Below, in pieces: positions 1 through 11,830 of a stretch of 64,000 bases of DNA. This stretch comes from Trissonchulus latispiculum (Eukaryota > Nematoda > Enoplea > Enoplida > Ironidae). A program made the position numbers and the translations under genes. The notes below the pieces were generated by a model. That model was not told the DNA's origin. It did no database searches and saw nothing but the letters and a program-made list of their open reading frames with translations. Location: positions 31,490 to 95,489 of the forward strand of contig JASAND010019943.1 in the NCBI GenBank assembly GCA_030248195.1. The letters are read 5' to 3'. Every line of letters starts with the position of its first letter. The stretch's first letter is position 1.

Positions 1-35
1 TAAACTAACAGAAAGCACCAAAAGGAATCACCACC
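1..35. mobile_element. End of a TTAA-flanked element (family B), cut by the window edge
   Basis: Positions 18-35 read CCAAAAGGAATCACCACC and are followed by TTAA (36-39). The same terminus ends the full-length family B elements at 30980-31961 and 38896-39876. The rest of the element lies outside the window. Confidence 0.6.
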
Positions 36-68
36 TTAAGAAGGTTCCCAGCTATTAAACAAAGGTAT

Positions 69-464
69 CCTGGGTTTTCTCTAGGCCAAAAAATAGGGGG
101 AGTGTGGGGGGAAGACCAAAAGTGAGGGGGGAAATAATAACAGGGCTAAATGCTAAAAATACCTCTAAAAATGCGTGTTTTTCCACGTATAATGCTACCA
201 CTAAGATCGAAAGTCCTGAAAACTCAAGTTTTAGTACCAGAATAGATGATTTTTTTACCAAAAGATTCCGGCTAAGCCGGAAAAATTTTGAATACCTCTA
301 CCAAAAATATTTAAAAGTTGGCATTTTCTGGGCACCGTATAGTGAGTGGGGGAGGAACTCCAAAAAAGTGGGGGCGAACAAGTGGGGGGGGGGGGGAGGG
401 GTCGAGTGGGGGACACCCAAAAAGTGTGGGGGGCGCCCCCCTCCTCCACTAAAGAAAACCCAGG
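69..464. mobile_element. Short TIR element with G-run interior
   Basis: The ends are inverted copies of CCTGGGTTTTCT (69-80 and 453-464). The interior holds long G and C homopolymers and no coding sequence. I see no convincing target duplication, so the superfamily is undetermined. Confidence 0.45.
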
Positions 465-634
465 TGCATTAAATGGTCCTATAAACGAAGTCAATAGAAC
501 ATCTTATTTGCAGAAATCTGAAAAACTGCAGTCATTGCGTGATTCACAAACAGTGCTGAAGAAAATGGAAAAATAAATTCGCCAATCCACAACAAAAAGA
601 ATATATTAAGTTAAATTGCTCTGTGAAGGTGATT

Positions 635-688
635 CTACAACGCTAAAGTACAAATGAGTAATAATAAGCAATGGCCAACAGTTGTCTC
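635..688 (-). CDS. Acidic protein gene, putative last exon with hydrophobic tail
   Basis: After the acceptor TTTTAACAG the frame reads ETTVGHCLLLLICTLAL and then TAG. The tail could be a membrane anchor or part of a lipid-anchor signal. I see no clear polyadenylation signal just downstream, so this exon is less certain than the others. Confidence 0.5.
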   Translation of the reverse strand, partial: ETTVGHCLLLLICTLAL

Positions 689-3600
689 CTGTTAAAAGAA
701 TCACTCACTGCTTAAATCAATCATCTAACAAAAACATGAACTGCCGCGAATCAAGAAAAATGAGCAACCTGCGTAGTGAGCAGATAAAATACGTACATCT
801 TGCCGATTATTCTCGACAGACACCACAGGACCCACTCCGTCCACATCAAAAGAAGCCTCTTCATCCGGTGGATCGTTCACATTACAGTCACCAGGAGGAG
901 CATCATTATCAACATGAGTCGGAATATTTGAATTAGATTCTTCAGTGGTGATGACCACATTAGACTCCAGAGATGACTCTGGAAAAATAAAAATTTAAGT
1001 GTCATAATAAAGAGTAAACAGCTTTTGTTTTGCGTACGTAATTCTATCATCAAAATTAAACGAATATGTTTCCCTCTCCACGCAAACAGATCCTTCTGTT
1101 TAATTTATTAATTAATCGATACACAGAATTATCCAATCTCTGTTAGTGCACAAATTGAACCTGTATGTAAACTGTAAGCATTAGGACGGGTACCAAAATG
1201 TGGTAAACAAAACTTAAGTCCGTGCAAGCCTTGAGAATACAAGTATATATTGATTTATGAGAAGGCACTGCAACATGCAGGTATAAAATGTATATTTAAA
1301 AGTTCATCAAAATTATTCTAAGGTCTGACCAAAAATGTAGGAATTTGTTTTGTTTATACTGATTTAGCGGAACATCTTTACTGCAGCAATTTTCTGAGCC
1401 GTCATGGCATGAACTTTCCTTTGGTTGAAAAAGAAATTTGAAAAAATTAAATTTCTTCAAAAGAAGCCGATTTTTTGGTTTTGAAAGATCAGTTGACGCC
1501 AGTAACTACAAACTAGCCGTTTGGTGGAAATAAACTGCTGCCCCAAGCATATTGTATCCCAAATTTCAGCTAATTTCGCTAAAAATTGCGACAGTTATTC
1601 AATTTTATCGATTTCCAAAACCCTTTCATCTTTGCCGCTTTTTCAACTTTGACTGGCTATTACTCGCGACTCACTCCATGGAAAAATTTTTCAATTGGAT
1701 TTTTAGGACATCCTATGTGTCAGCTTTCTTGTGATCTATGTGGGTTTTCAAAACTTGAAAGTAGATTTTTTCGAAAAATACCACTGTTGACCCAAAATTT
1801 CGGCAGTGCGAATCTTGCAAAAGTGAGTAAAAATAGCATACTCATAAAGTTTAATCTACGCTGAATTCAACGATACAAGAATAAAAGTGCTCCGATGGAG
1901 CATGGAAAATTCAATGTGGGTGACATTAGGTTTTAAGCGGAGATAGGACTAGGTTTTAAAACGTTAATACGTTAATAACTTTTGGGCTTAGCCGGTATAC
2001 CTGATGACATGATTGACATCATAAAGGATATGTATCGGTCGTCCTCCAGTCAGGTTAGAGTGAATGGTGAACTGTCTCCCGGCTTCAAGGTTTCCACGGG
2101 CGTCAGACAGGGCGACATTCTCTCTCCAATCCTCTTCCTCCGTGCGGTGGACTGGGTCATGCAGCATGCAATATCCAACGAAGATGGGGTGCATATTGCT
2201 GAAGGTTTGCGCGTCGCTGACTTGGAATATGCAGACGACGTCGCCCTACTGGCGGAGAGTGAGGAAGCCCTTACTCAGTTGACTCATTCTGTCAATGGTT
2301 GGGGCCGTCTAGTTGGTCTTCGCCTCAATGCTAATAAGTGTGAGATCATCCCGCCGGGTAATGAAGCCACTGGTCCTAGTCAGATCATCATAGACGGTGT
2401 TGCAGTCGAGAAGGTTAGGGCCTTCCCTTACCTTGGCAGTATCTTCACCAATGACTATGATTTATCACTGGAGATCAATGCTAGAATCAGCAAGGCTAGG
2501 GCTGTATTTAGACAGCTATATAAGTGCCATTGGTCTCGGAGAGCGATATCGATCAGAACGAAACTTCGCGTCCTGGATTCTATGGTCATGTCGATTCTAC
2601 TATACGCCAGTGAGACCTGGGCGGTGAAACAACAGGATATATCGAGATTGAGTGTATTCGAGAGGTCCTGTCTACGATCTATTCTGGGCGTTAGACTACG
2701 TGACAGAATAAGAAACTGTGACTTATACGCTCGCTGCCTTAATAGAATCCCAATCGACTCCAGAATCCGATCCTCACGACTACGGTGGCTAGGTCATACA
2801 TCCCGAATGGCCCCATCTAGACTGACTCGGAAAACCCTGTTTTCCCCGGTCCCAACGGGTTGGAGGAAACCACCTGGCCGGCCGGCAATGTCATGGCGAA
2901 AGATGGTGGAGCAGGATCTGGCTGGTGTCCTTACCCCTTACAGGCATGCTAGGTACCCCTGGGAAGACGTGATCCAGGACTTGGAAAGCAACAGGGATCA
3001 ATGGAGAAGGGTCATAGAAAATGCTGGATTGGAAGCGGAGCCCTTCATGTTGCAGATCCTGCGATGTCGAAGGCCCAAGTACAAGTACAAGTAATATGGG
3101 AGGGGCAGGTTGTAAATGACAGGAGGTCTAGGTTAAAAGCGCACTAATATGGACCAGCTTCGCTAAACAACCCATATTCGCGAAAACTTCCCAGACAGTT
3201 GCTCTCGGCAATTCTTCGGAAAATTTAGCAGTTTGTCACCATGGCTCTGCAAGGATGTAGTTGTGCTCACACAACTTATACGTATAATAATACACGTACG
3301 TGTCAACTGCTGTTCGCATCGACTTAATACAAGATTCAGTGCAGACAGTGCAGAAGAAACACCATGAACACCTTGTCACCAGAACTGCATTGTTTATTTG
3401 GAATAAGCTTTAAAATTACAAAATCCTCGCGCTTGCCTGGAAAGCTTACAATGTAGAACGTACTCGTATATATAATAATATTTGGAGTGGAGCATGAGTG
3501 ACCGCGAATATGGGTTGTTCAGCGAAGCTGGTCCATATTAGTGCGCTTTTAACCTAGTCCTCCTGTCATTTACAACCTGCCCCTCCCATTAACGTTTTAA

Positions 3601-6600
3601 AACCTAGTCCTCTGCCCGCCTAAACCCAGTGTCACCCATATTGCATTTTCCATGCTCCATCTGAGCATTTTTATGCGTGTCCTCTTTCATTTGATTTTTT
3701 TTCGAAAAACCGATTTTCAAATTTTGAAAAACCACATAGATCACATAAAAGCTGACACATAGGCGGTCCTGAAAATCTAATTGAAAATGTCGCAGCCAGT
3801 TAAAGTTGAAATAGCGGCAAAGATCAAAGGATTTTGAAAATCGAAAAACTGAATAACTATCGCAGGTTATAACGAAATTAGCTGATACTTGGGATACAAT
3901 AGGATTGGGACATGGGCTAATTGTCCACCAAACGGCTAGTACCTGGCATTTACTGATCTTTTAAAACCTAAAAAACACGGCTTCTTTTGATGAATTTTAA
4001 TTTTTTCAAATTTCTTTGTCAACTAAAGGAAAGCTCATGCCATGACGGTTCAGAAAACTATACATTGCTGCAGCAAAAATGTACCGCTTAGTCAGTATAA
4101 ACAAAACAATTTCGCTCCCTACATTTTTTGGACAGAATTTAGTTTCGCGCACTACCTAACAGTTATTCAAGTATGCAAAGCACAATTAATATTACCAGCA
4201 GGAGGTAACTCTAGCTCGTGTTCAGATTCAGTTACAGGATCTGCAGGAATGTCTTCAGAAAATGTGGAATCATGATGATGAATATTATCAGTAATCTTAG
4301 ACGTTGAGGGCTCCTGAGAATAAAAATAAGTACGTAAACTGGAAACCTTAAATACTAAATGGATCTCAATCCGTAAGAAGTCTCCGTCCATTTCACCAAT
4401 CACTCGGAATAACCATAGACAAAATAATGTCTCCAAATTTCTCTCCACATTCCCAAAAGATTTCCATCTATTTTGAGATGCGAAATTGGAGATGCTATAG
4501 AGCGAACTTCAAGTCATATTTAACCTAAGTCATCTTTCCGTTAGCATAAGCACTGTCAATCCCTCTTCCCGAACTAGGCAACAGTAAACCGGGACTTTTA
4601 AAATAATATTTGGTAGTCATGCAAATGCAAAGCAGTACCTGTGCCTGCGGGCTTTCAGTGCCGGCTACAGGCAGCTGATCTGGTTGAGAATCGGCAGGAT
4701 CAGTGTCACCACTGAAATGAGCTTGGCTATCTTTCGCATCACTCAAAGCAGGCTCTTCAGCGACATTGGGAACACTGTCGTCGAGATGTCCTGCAGGGTG
4801 GCAAATTGGCAAATCATCCGATTCCTCCGGAAATGTATCCGCAGCACGTTCAGAATTAGCTAGTCCAGCCATGCTCAACGCGACATCCTGGACAGGCTCT
4901 GGCAAGCCCTGACCTGCTCTGGCAAGCGACGTACTAGGCTACAACAAAGAACATAAGACGGATTAAAATAAAGGGGAAATTAAACAACAAAGGGGAAATG
5001 TTTTGAATGTGAAATATTCTGTTCATCAAAACTCAAAAGAGTAGGCTGGATCCCACTTTGAACTAGATACATGCATTCATAAGCGCATCCACTACTTAAC
5101 GTACGTACGGCTTGAGATTTTTAAAATCAAAATTTTGCCATTTTAAGTAGTAGAAAGTAGAAACAACTAAAATTGTTAAAATATGTATAGAGGAGAAACA
5201 CAATAACAAAAAGAATTAGCGTGGAATTAAAGCACACTCTGATTTGTTACAGGGTATTTTTTACCGGGGCTGCCCCCAACATTGACCTTCCCCCTCCGAA
5301 AATGCCTGTCCCCCCTAATCGCCGCCTCCCGGGATTTTTGCTTCCCCCCCCCGGGATTTTTTGGGGTCCCAAATTTTTGCCAAAAATAGGAAACATTTCA
5401 AACATTTTTGAAGATTTTTTCGTAAAAATGACCGTTTTTAGCTTAAATCCAGGCATTTTTTAGAACTTTTTGTCTTTCCACGTGTAAAATACGCCAAAAA
5501 TACCAACTTTTAGCTCATTTTGGCAAAAAAATCTTCCCCTCCCGGGGAAGCCATCCCCCCGAAAAAACCCTAAAATTAAAAATACCCTGTGTTGTAAGAT
5601 ATTCTGTTTGTTGTGCCATCATATAAATATTTCAGACACCGGCCCCGACCTGGTCCTGCATATTATCTTTTAGTTACGTTACGGATAACAAAAGCAATCT
5701 ACTCTTCGAATTCTAAAAATACCTGGCAAACTTTCTCCAAACCGGCAAAAACAGGCAAATGACGAGAAGGAAAATGAACAAAAATTATGTTGAGTATATA
5801 TATTTTGCTATCTGTCAGAACCATTCGTAAATCGTAAACATAAAATTGTCATTTTTTCGGTAGTTTTCGGCAAGACCTATGTAGAGTACAAATTTTTGGT
5901 TATTTTGAGTTAGTGGTAAAATTTCAAAAGCTTTTTGGATCTTATGTGACGTTTGCAGTAGACCTCCGACCAGAATATGATCTGTCAGTTTTTTCGGTAA
6001 TTTCCGGCAAGAACGCCAGAAAACGTATTTTTGATCATCTTGTTTTGTGGTGAAATTTCAAGTTATTATATACTCTCCGAAGTCGTGACTCATAGACCCT
6101 CCAGAACCTAACCTCGTGATATGTATATACTGTTCGGATATTATATACTCTGGAATTCATGCCGCTTACATGAATATCAATAATTGAACTCAGATCAATG
6201 CTACGCGATTCCTCTTCCTCATCATCCTCAGCCTCATCCAGCTCAGACTTAACAGCAGCTGATGGCGGATTTTCGTCATCCGGGGCATCAGGACCTTCAG
6301 GCTCGGAGGAGACTGAGTAACTGGCCGGACTCCTCCTGTTCCCATCATCATTAGCATCATCACCGTCGCGAAAATATTCGAATTCAGCCATTTCAGGACG
6401 ATCCAAGCCGTCAGCCGCAGGAGCGCTGTCATCTTCTGCAACAGGTGCATAGACGATATCCTCTGCCGTATTATCAACTTCGGGTGCATCATTAAACGGG
6501 TTTTCCTCATCTATTTCCGCTGGTTCCGGTTCGTCAACGCTATCATCGTGAACATTGGAAGGCTCTTCATCGGACACGTCTTCTGCAACAACTGCTGCTG

Positions 6601-7850
6601 CTGCTTCATGGCCGCTAGTAGTGTCCGGAATAGCATCAGCGTCATCTGAAAACAGCAGTATTCAAAATGCTTGCTCACAACTAAAAAGCTTAACACATAA
6701 ACGGTGACATCATACAACTTTTAAGAACTCCTTACAATATACCGTTTGGACCATAAAATACGTATGTAAAAATCAGCGAGATCGAAGAAAGTCGAAAAAA
6801 TAACCAAAATTTGGAGCCCCCCTTGAGGGAGAATCAGTTTGGTCAAAAATAGATGGACGCTCATTTTCACATATAATATGCTTTTCGTTTATGGGGTTTA
6901 ACGTTTATACACAAAATTTTCCAGTAGTGGCTTCTTTCCAGAATGGGTCAGCGTTAGGATAATCTTGCTGACCTGCGCGCACTATTCTAACTAAATTCTA
7001 AAACATAAAAATCCAAACTATACATTATGTGGTAGGGATTACATTGTGAACAATGGTACGAGAAATAGATGTACGTTAAACCTTTCGACAGCAACCCTCA
7101 GGATTACAAGATTCAAATTTCAGATCAGTTATACATTTGTGATCAAACACATTACGTACCATACAATTCTGGAATAGCCTGAATTGGATCAACTTGCTCA
7201 AATGGAACCGGTGAATAATCAGCTGTGGCTCCAAAATCTCCGTCATGACGAAAAGCAGAGAATCCAGTTTCCTGATTTTCAGAAGAGTCCTGACTAGTTG
7301 ACTGACGAGACTCAACAAAAGGTCTACTTTCATTATCTTCTTCACACAAAAATGGAATTTCATCCAAAGCAGAAGGACCTCCTTCTTCAGAGTTCAATTT
7401 TTCAGACGATCCCGCCATGTTCTCCGCACTGGGAAGAGAATCACCCTCCACAGCAGCATGGCTACTTTCACCACCTTCAGAGCAAACGGCTGAAGCAGCA
7501 GAAATAACAACAGTTGAGCATTTAGAAAATGTTGAAGATGGATGGGCAGAAGTAGTACAGGGCAAGTCCCCGGAAAAAGGAATCAACTCATCCCCCTCAT
7601 CACGAGAGTCAGTGTTCAGCTGCATTTCGGCAACGACAGGAGAAACTGCTACATTTGGCGAGTCAATGTGGCGGACTGATGGTTCCTCTGGCTGGGCTAA
7701 AGACGGCGGTTCACCAGATTCTAAGTTCTCCTCTTGTCTGCCAGGAGAGCGATCATCAAGCCCATCTCTATCTGGAGGCGAGTGTTGTTGGTCATCAGCA
7801 TAACGAATAGTTGGCAAGTCATGAGCGTCCGAATTGTTTCCACCGTCCAT
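635..7850 (-). CDS. Six-exon gene for an unrecognised acidic, low-complexity protein
   Basis: Joining 7160-7850, 6170-6645, 4639-4938, 4196-4313, 797-978 and 635-688 on the minus strand gives 1821 nt, or 606 residues plus a TAG stop. All five introns are GT-AG. The donors read GTACGT, GTAAGC, GTACTG, GTAATA and GTACGT, and the phases (1, 0, 0, 1, 0) match at every junction. The predicted protein is dominated by Asp, Glu, Ser, Pro and Ala, with few aromatics and no domain I recognise. It ends in a hydrophobic stretch, HCLLLLICTLAL. The ATG at 7850 lies 12 nt after a splice acceptor (TTTCAG), so an upstream exon exists and may be non-coding or carry the true N-terminus. Such composition is typical of disordered scaffold, nuclear or secreted matrix proteins; which applies is unknown. 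The largest intron (979-4195) contains the foldback element and a LINE fragment. Confidence 0.75.
797..978 (-). CDS. Acidic protein gene, fifth exon
   Basis: This exon encodes about 61 residues, including NDAPPGDCNVNDPPDEE. The acceptor TTTCCAG leaves two bases that complete a Glu codon with the previous exon. The donor is GTACGT. It is separated from the fourth exon by a 3.2-kb repeat-filled intron. Confidence 0.7.
1321..4140. mobile_element. Foldback element with long imperfect inverted arms
   Basis: The left arm (about 1321-1975) and the right arm (about 3593-4140) are imperfect reverse complements over roughly 550-650 bp. A near-perfect inner inverted repeat (3096-3180 against 3503-3592) continues the hairpin on both sides of a loop of about 320 bp. 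The left arm is split by a LINE fragment at 1985-3094. The outermost motif is CCAAAAATGTAGG against its complement. The element lies in an intron of the acidic-protein gene and has no transposase. Confidence 0.75.
1985..3094 (+). pseudogene. 5'-truncated LINE: reverse transcriptase C-terminal half
   Basis: A 370-residue open frame carries the reverse transcriptase motifs GVRQGDILSPILF and YADDVALL. Downstream come the SETWAV region and an RWLGH motif, as in RTE- and related LINE polyproteins. The fingers, the endonuclease and everything upstream are missing. The last codons run into a tail of repeated CAAGTA (reading KYKYK), and the stop TAA lies in that tail, so this is the true LINE 3' end. 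It sits inside the left arm of the foldback element. Clade assignment is tentative. Confidence 0.8.
4196..4313 (-). CDS. Acidic protein gene, fourth exon
   Basis: This exon encodes about 39 residues, including a HHHD patch and ESEHELELPPA. The acceptor TTCTCAG and donor GTAATA bracket the open stretch. It starts in phase 0 and ends in phase 1. Confidence 0.7.
4639..4938 (-). CDS. Acidic protein gene, third exon
   Basis: This exon has exactly 100 codons, in phase at both ends. The acceptor is TTGTAG and the donor GTACTG. It is Ser/Ala/Asp/Pro-rich and starts with a short imperfect repeat, LARAGQGLPEP. Confidence 0.7.
5249..5590. mobile_element. Small TIR element in an intron
   Basis: Inverted termini ACAGGGTATTTTT bracket about 340 bp of C/G-run and A/T-rich sequence. 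The ends starting CAGGG resemble hAT termini, but no clean 8-bp duplication is visible. It lies in the 4939-6169 intron of the acidic-protein gene. Confidence 0.5.
6170..6645 (-). CDS. Acidic protein gene, second exon
   Basis: This is the most acidic exon, about 158 residues, with a run of four Ala and the cluster EAEDDEEEE. The acceptor is TTTTCAG and the donor GTAAGC. The first two bases complete an Asp codon begun in the previous exon. Confidence 0.75.
7160..7850 (-). CDS. Acidic protein gene, first visible coding exon
   Basis: This exon encodes about 230 residues starting MDGGNNSDAHDLPT, rich in Ser, Glu, Asp and Pro. It ends PELY plus one base, before the donor GTACGT. The acceptor CAG lies just upstream of the ATG, so transcription starts further up, beyond or within the LINE-bearing region after 7866. 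Confidence 0.75.
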
Positions 7851-8057
7851 TGTAAAGAACCTCTGAAATTAAACGTTTCTTCCAAATCACGGTTTTTGGA
7901 TTATATAGATGAAACAAGTGAGGGTATTTAGGGGCAAAATTGTCCCATTTACTCCTATTGCTGACACCTCTGGCGCACCAAGTGAGGTTCAGTTAAACAC
8001 CACCTGATCACCGACCATGATATTGGATCAGCAGATCCAGTTAGCATTTCCCCCTTT

Positions 8058-9426
8058 TTGAATTGTTTATTATTTAATGCACAGTGCATTTTGAACAAGC
8101 TTGATGAATTCAATTTCATGATAAATAGTGAAGTTCCCTCGGTTGATTTAATATTTGTGACTGAAACTTGGCTCACACAAGATGTTAATAACTCAGCTTT
8201 TAGTTTTTTGCAAGATTATAATATTCTCCGTTGTGATAGACATGGCCGTCTGCATGGCGGCATCTTAGTTGGCTTAAAGAAGAATATTAATTTTAAAATA
8301 AGGAAATCTTTGAGCTATGTGGCTTAGTTTAAATTTTAATGAGGACGAAGTTGATTTATGTTTAGTTTATCGCTTCCCATTGACGCCTAACGAAGTTGAT
8401 GATATGTTCATATTGAAAAGTCGAAATTTAATACGTAATAAGTATTTAATCATGTTAGGAGACTTTAATTTGCCGAACTTATTTTCAGACAGCCAAAATT
8501 TTCTTTTAACAGCTGAAGAGACTTTTGATAATTTTTTTCACGATTTTGGGTTTTCCAGAAAGTAGACAAACCAACTAGAGGTTCTAATATCCTTGATCTA
8601 ATATTAACAAAGGATAGCCAACTGATATCGAAGGTAAACGTTTTGGAACCTTTTTGTACTAGTGACCACAATGCTATTAGCTTTTCAGTTAATAAAATGC
8701 AAGAATTTAAAAGTAAAGCAATGCCCTGTTACAAGTTTACAAAAGGAGATTATGTTTCCCTTAACGCTTTTTTAGAAACTATAGACTTTGACAATATTTT
8801 TGGAGGAAATCAATCAGTATATAAATGATATGTGGACTTCTTTTGAACACGTCCTTGAATATGCCATACATCTGTGTGTACCTAGAGGAAGGTCTAATGT
8901 ACGCAAGAGAAATTTTTGGTCTACGAAAACTAAAAAGCTTTTTTCCAAAAAACGATTGAAATGGCGTACGTACAAACGAATTCGAACAAATGAAAACTTT
9001 GAGGTCTATAAACAAGTTGCGAAAGCTGCCAAAGCCTCAGCTAGCGATGATATCTTAAAAATAGAAACACACGTTTTGAAATCAAACTCCAGTCAACGAT
9101 TTTATAGATTTGTTAACTCGAAACTAACATCAAAAAATAATATTCCTACTTTGACAAAAAACGGTATTGATGCCATTTCTAATGTGAAAAAGGCAATGAT
9201 GTTAAACGTGCAATTCGCTAGTGTATTTACAGCCCCAAATAACGATATACCAGATTTTGATTCCAGGTGTAACAAGGAATTTGAATTTGTGAACATAAGT
9301 CCTGATATAGTCCTGAAACAGCTTAAAAAGTTACCAGACAAACTTTCTGCAGGACCTGATGGTCTTCCCCCTTATTTATTAAAACGCATAAGTACCAACA
9401 TATATTATTTTCTCAGCAAAGAATAA
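8058..9426 (+). pseudogene. LINE-2 endonuclease and reverse-transcriptase start, frameshifted
   Basis: Three overlapping frames give the endonuclease: NCLLFNAQCILNKLDEF and FVTETWLT (8058-8300), MLGDFNLP (8317-8565), and TSDHNAISFSV (8643-8828). A 212-residue frame (8788-9426) then gives the linker, FASVFTAPN and the reverse-transcriptase entry motif LSAGPDGLPPYLLKR. At least two frameshifts separate these parts. The reverse-transcriptase catalytic box is absent. Confidence 0.75.
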
Positions 9427-9509
9427 TTAAAATTTGGAATTCACTTCCTCCTAACGTGGTGTCAGCGCCAAGTATAAGTAGTTTCACCAATCTTCTGGCC
9501 AAAAATGTA

Positions 9510-10426
9510 TAGCCATGGGGTGAAAAAAACCCACCCCTTTTTTGGGGGGGAAACCCCACCCGCCTCCTGGGTCATGAGTTGGAGATATGAGCTCCAAAAC
9601 AGCAGCAGGAAGCGCGACTCTTTCTAACCTATGTGTGCAAAGATCAATTCATTTGGTTCACTCCTGCTTATTTTATGACATTTTGAAAATACTACTTTTT
9701 GGTTCAACCATCCAAAAATTTACCAAAAGTTTGGACCGATGTAACTTTTGACTGGGTTGGACTAGAAAAGTTTTGCAAATATCTGCAATGATGGCAACTC
9801 TTCCTCTTTGCACACAGCCAAAATTAGACCGATCCGCTGTACCGTTAGTCTGGCACATTGCCAAACGTGGCGGGGAAAAAACCCACTTTGGGGGGAAAAC
9901 CCACCAAATATTTTTTGAAAAATTTTTAACAACTCAACACGGAAACAATTAGAGACTATAGCACGGTACTATCGAGCACGCTGCGTCATCCTATGCGGTC
10001 AGATTCGGACAATTTTGCTTACCTGGCTAGCTAGGGGCTAAAAACCTTAAAAGTGCCATTTCGCAGCTGGAGGACCCAGTACAGGTACAATTGTGGATTT
10101 TAATAGCCAATTCTACGTAAAAAAACCATTCTCTACACGATAGAATAAGTTTTATCAAATTACATCATTTTTAGCATTTTTTAAAAATTGCCATATGTTT
10201 ATGTGTTAAACTTTATAAAACCTGGCCAGTTGATGCAGCATTTTAAATAGCACATGAGATCTCAAAAAAGCTACTTAGATCGGGTTTTTCGGTTCATACT
10301 AACTAAAAAAGGGTTGAATTTTACACTGGAAGTGTCAGAATTGCGATAGAACAAATTTTAAGACCTGTGAGGGGTGGGTTTATTTCCCCCATTTGGGTTT
10401 TTTCCCCATTGGGTTTTTCCCCCCGC
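9510..10426. mobile_element. TA-target element with GGGGAAAAAACC-type subterminal repeats
   Basis: It is inserted in LINE-2. Removing it and keeping one TA rejoins the coding sequence AKNV|LFALYRSN. Both ends carry repeated G4-A6-C3 modules in opposite orientation, seen at 9515-9560 and 9866-9905 and again at 10370-10425. There is no transposase. A TA duplication is typical of Tc1/mariner-like elements; the assignment is inferred. Confidence 0.6.
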
Positions 10427-10770
10427 TACTTTTTGCATTATACCGCTCTAACGGTACAACCTAGAGAAGTGCAAATATGCTTAAAAGAAAGTTCTAAGTA
10501 CGCCAAGTATATACGATGGTATATAAAGTTCTCAGATAACCCTTATAATAAAAAAGTTCCAGCCAAAATCCGAAAATGTGGGTTTTTTAGATTTATCAAG
10601 ATTTCTGAAGGGCAAGGGGTTAGGTGGTCAAAACTGATCCTCTCTTGCCTACTTCCGTATGAGTATGATGCTTGGTTTTTTCTGTTATTAGTTTCTTTAC
10701 TATATACTTATCTCTGATTTTTGTTATTAATTTTATGCTTTTGTGTTTACTCGTTATACTGAAGTAAACT

Positions 10771-10793
10771 CTTTCTTTCTTTCTTTCTTTCTT
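10771..10793 (+). repeat. (CTTT)n tail of LINE-2
   Basis: About six CTTT units lie directly after the LINE 3' untranslated region, as expected for the short tandem tail of a non-LTR element. Confidence 0.7.
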
Positions 10794-11830
10794 ATACGTA
10801 CGTTATATATACACGTTATTCACGTTGTTGACATCAATACTGACGTTTCACTGACAAAAGGGAGGTGACAAAACACTAACAAAACATTGTCACTACAAAT
10901 CTGTGTTAAACTTGCCTTATGCAAACACAACGTGTAATCAAAATGTCAATGACAGCCATAAAATCTGTCAGTGAAACGGCCATTTATTTAAACGCTTACG
11001 TATGTGTACAGTGAAAAACCCACCCTCTTTTTGGTGAGAAAAATCCATGCGCAACCTGGACGTGGGTTGACGCCAGGCGAGTAGCCGGGGGGGGGGATTC
11101 CCCCTGAAATTGTGGACCCCCTTTGATTTTATCCAGGCCATGTGTAAAACGCCCATTTTCAAAAACTTTTCGCGTCTATATCGCACCGTCATAATACGTG
11201 TCTGGCTTATCCCTTGGCAATTTTTTATGGGAGGGGGTGTTCACGGGAGGGGCCATCGACGGGGGCATATTTTTAGAAAATTTTTCCACATTTTTGTGGG
11301 TTTTTGTGTATATATAAACTGCTAAAATCGCTAAAAAATTACTAATTTTAGGTGTTTTTAAGCTAAAATAGTGAAAAGTTAGCAAAAAATGGCAGAATTT
11401 GGCAATTTTTTGGGTTATGGGGGGAGGTCAGAATTTATGCGGGGGCTTTTCATGGAGTAGGCTCCTCGAATGGCGGGGAGGTCGTCGAATGGGGGGCGGC
11501 CCCCCCACTAGGGATAAGCCAGCGTGTTTCGCACCTCCAAAATAAGTACCAAATACCCTATTTTGTGTATTTTGAGCATCTTTTGAGGCGTTTTGAATGC
11601 GTGCTGGGTCTTAAGTATTTCTTAAAAGACTTCTTAATTTCAAAGAATCCTCTGTAAAAACTCTCCGAAGGTCACGGTCCTTTTTTTCTGGCTACGCCAG
11701 TGGTTGACACTATGAGTTCCAAAACACATACGTATATAGCAGAAAGCTGGCAGTTTTCAGTTTTGGGGGGAGGCCCCTACTTCTATTACTAGCCCATACA
11801 TATATATGCAGTTATATATAAGATCATTTT
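10794..11830. other. Unassigned AT-rich sequence with scattered G runs
   Basis: There is no supported gene. The stretch contains an inverted pair of GTCAGTGAAAC-like motifs near 10847 and 10970, a lone G4-A5-C3 module near 11015, and a G-run segment at 11090-11510. Confidence 0.4.

Larger units (their letters stand above)
8040..10793 (+). mobile_element. LINE-2: APE-type LINE, decayed, with (CTTT)n tail
   Basis: Endonuclease and reverse-transcriptase N-terminal coding run from about 8058 to 9426. They join directly to the C-terminal segment IIKIWNSLPPNVV (about 9424-9470), so the reverse-transcriptase core is deleted. The C-terminus continues across an inserted TA-target element (9510-10426) to a TAG near 10463. 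A 3' untranslated region ends in a CTTT microsatellite at 10771-10793. It belongs to the same broad CR1/Jockey-like group as the minus-strand LINEs. Confidence 0.75.

Noticed and set aside
7298..7803. Plus-strand open frames of 69 and 128 codons
   Set aside because: They lie antisense to the first coding exon of the acidic-protein gene and have no motif; shadow frames.
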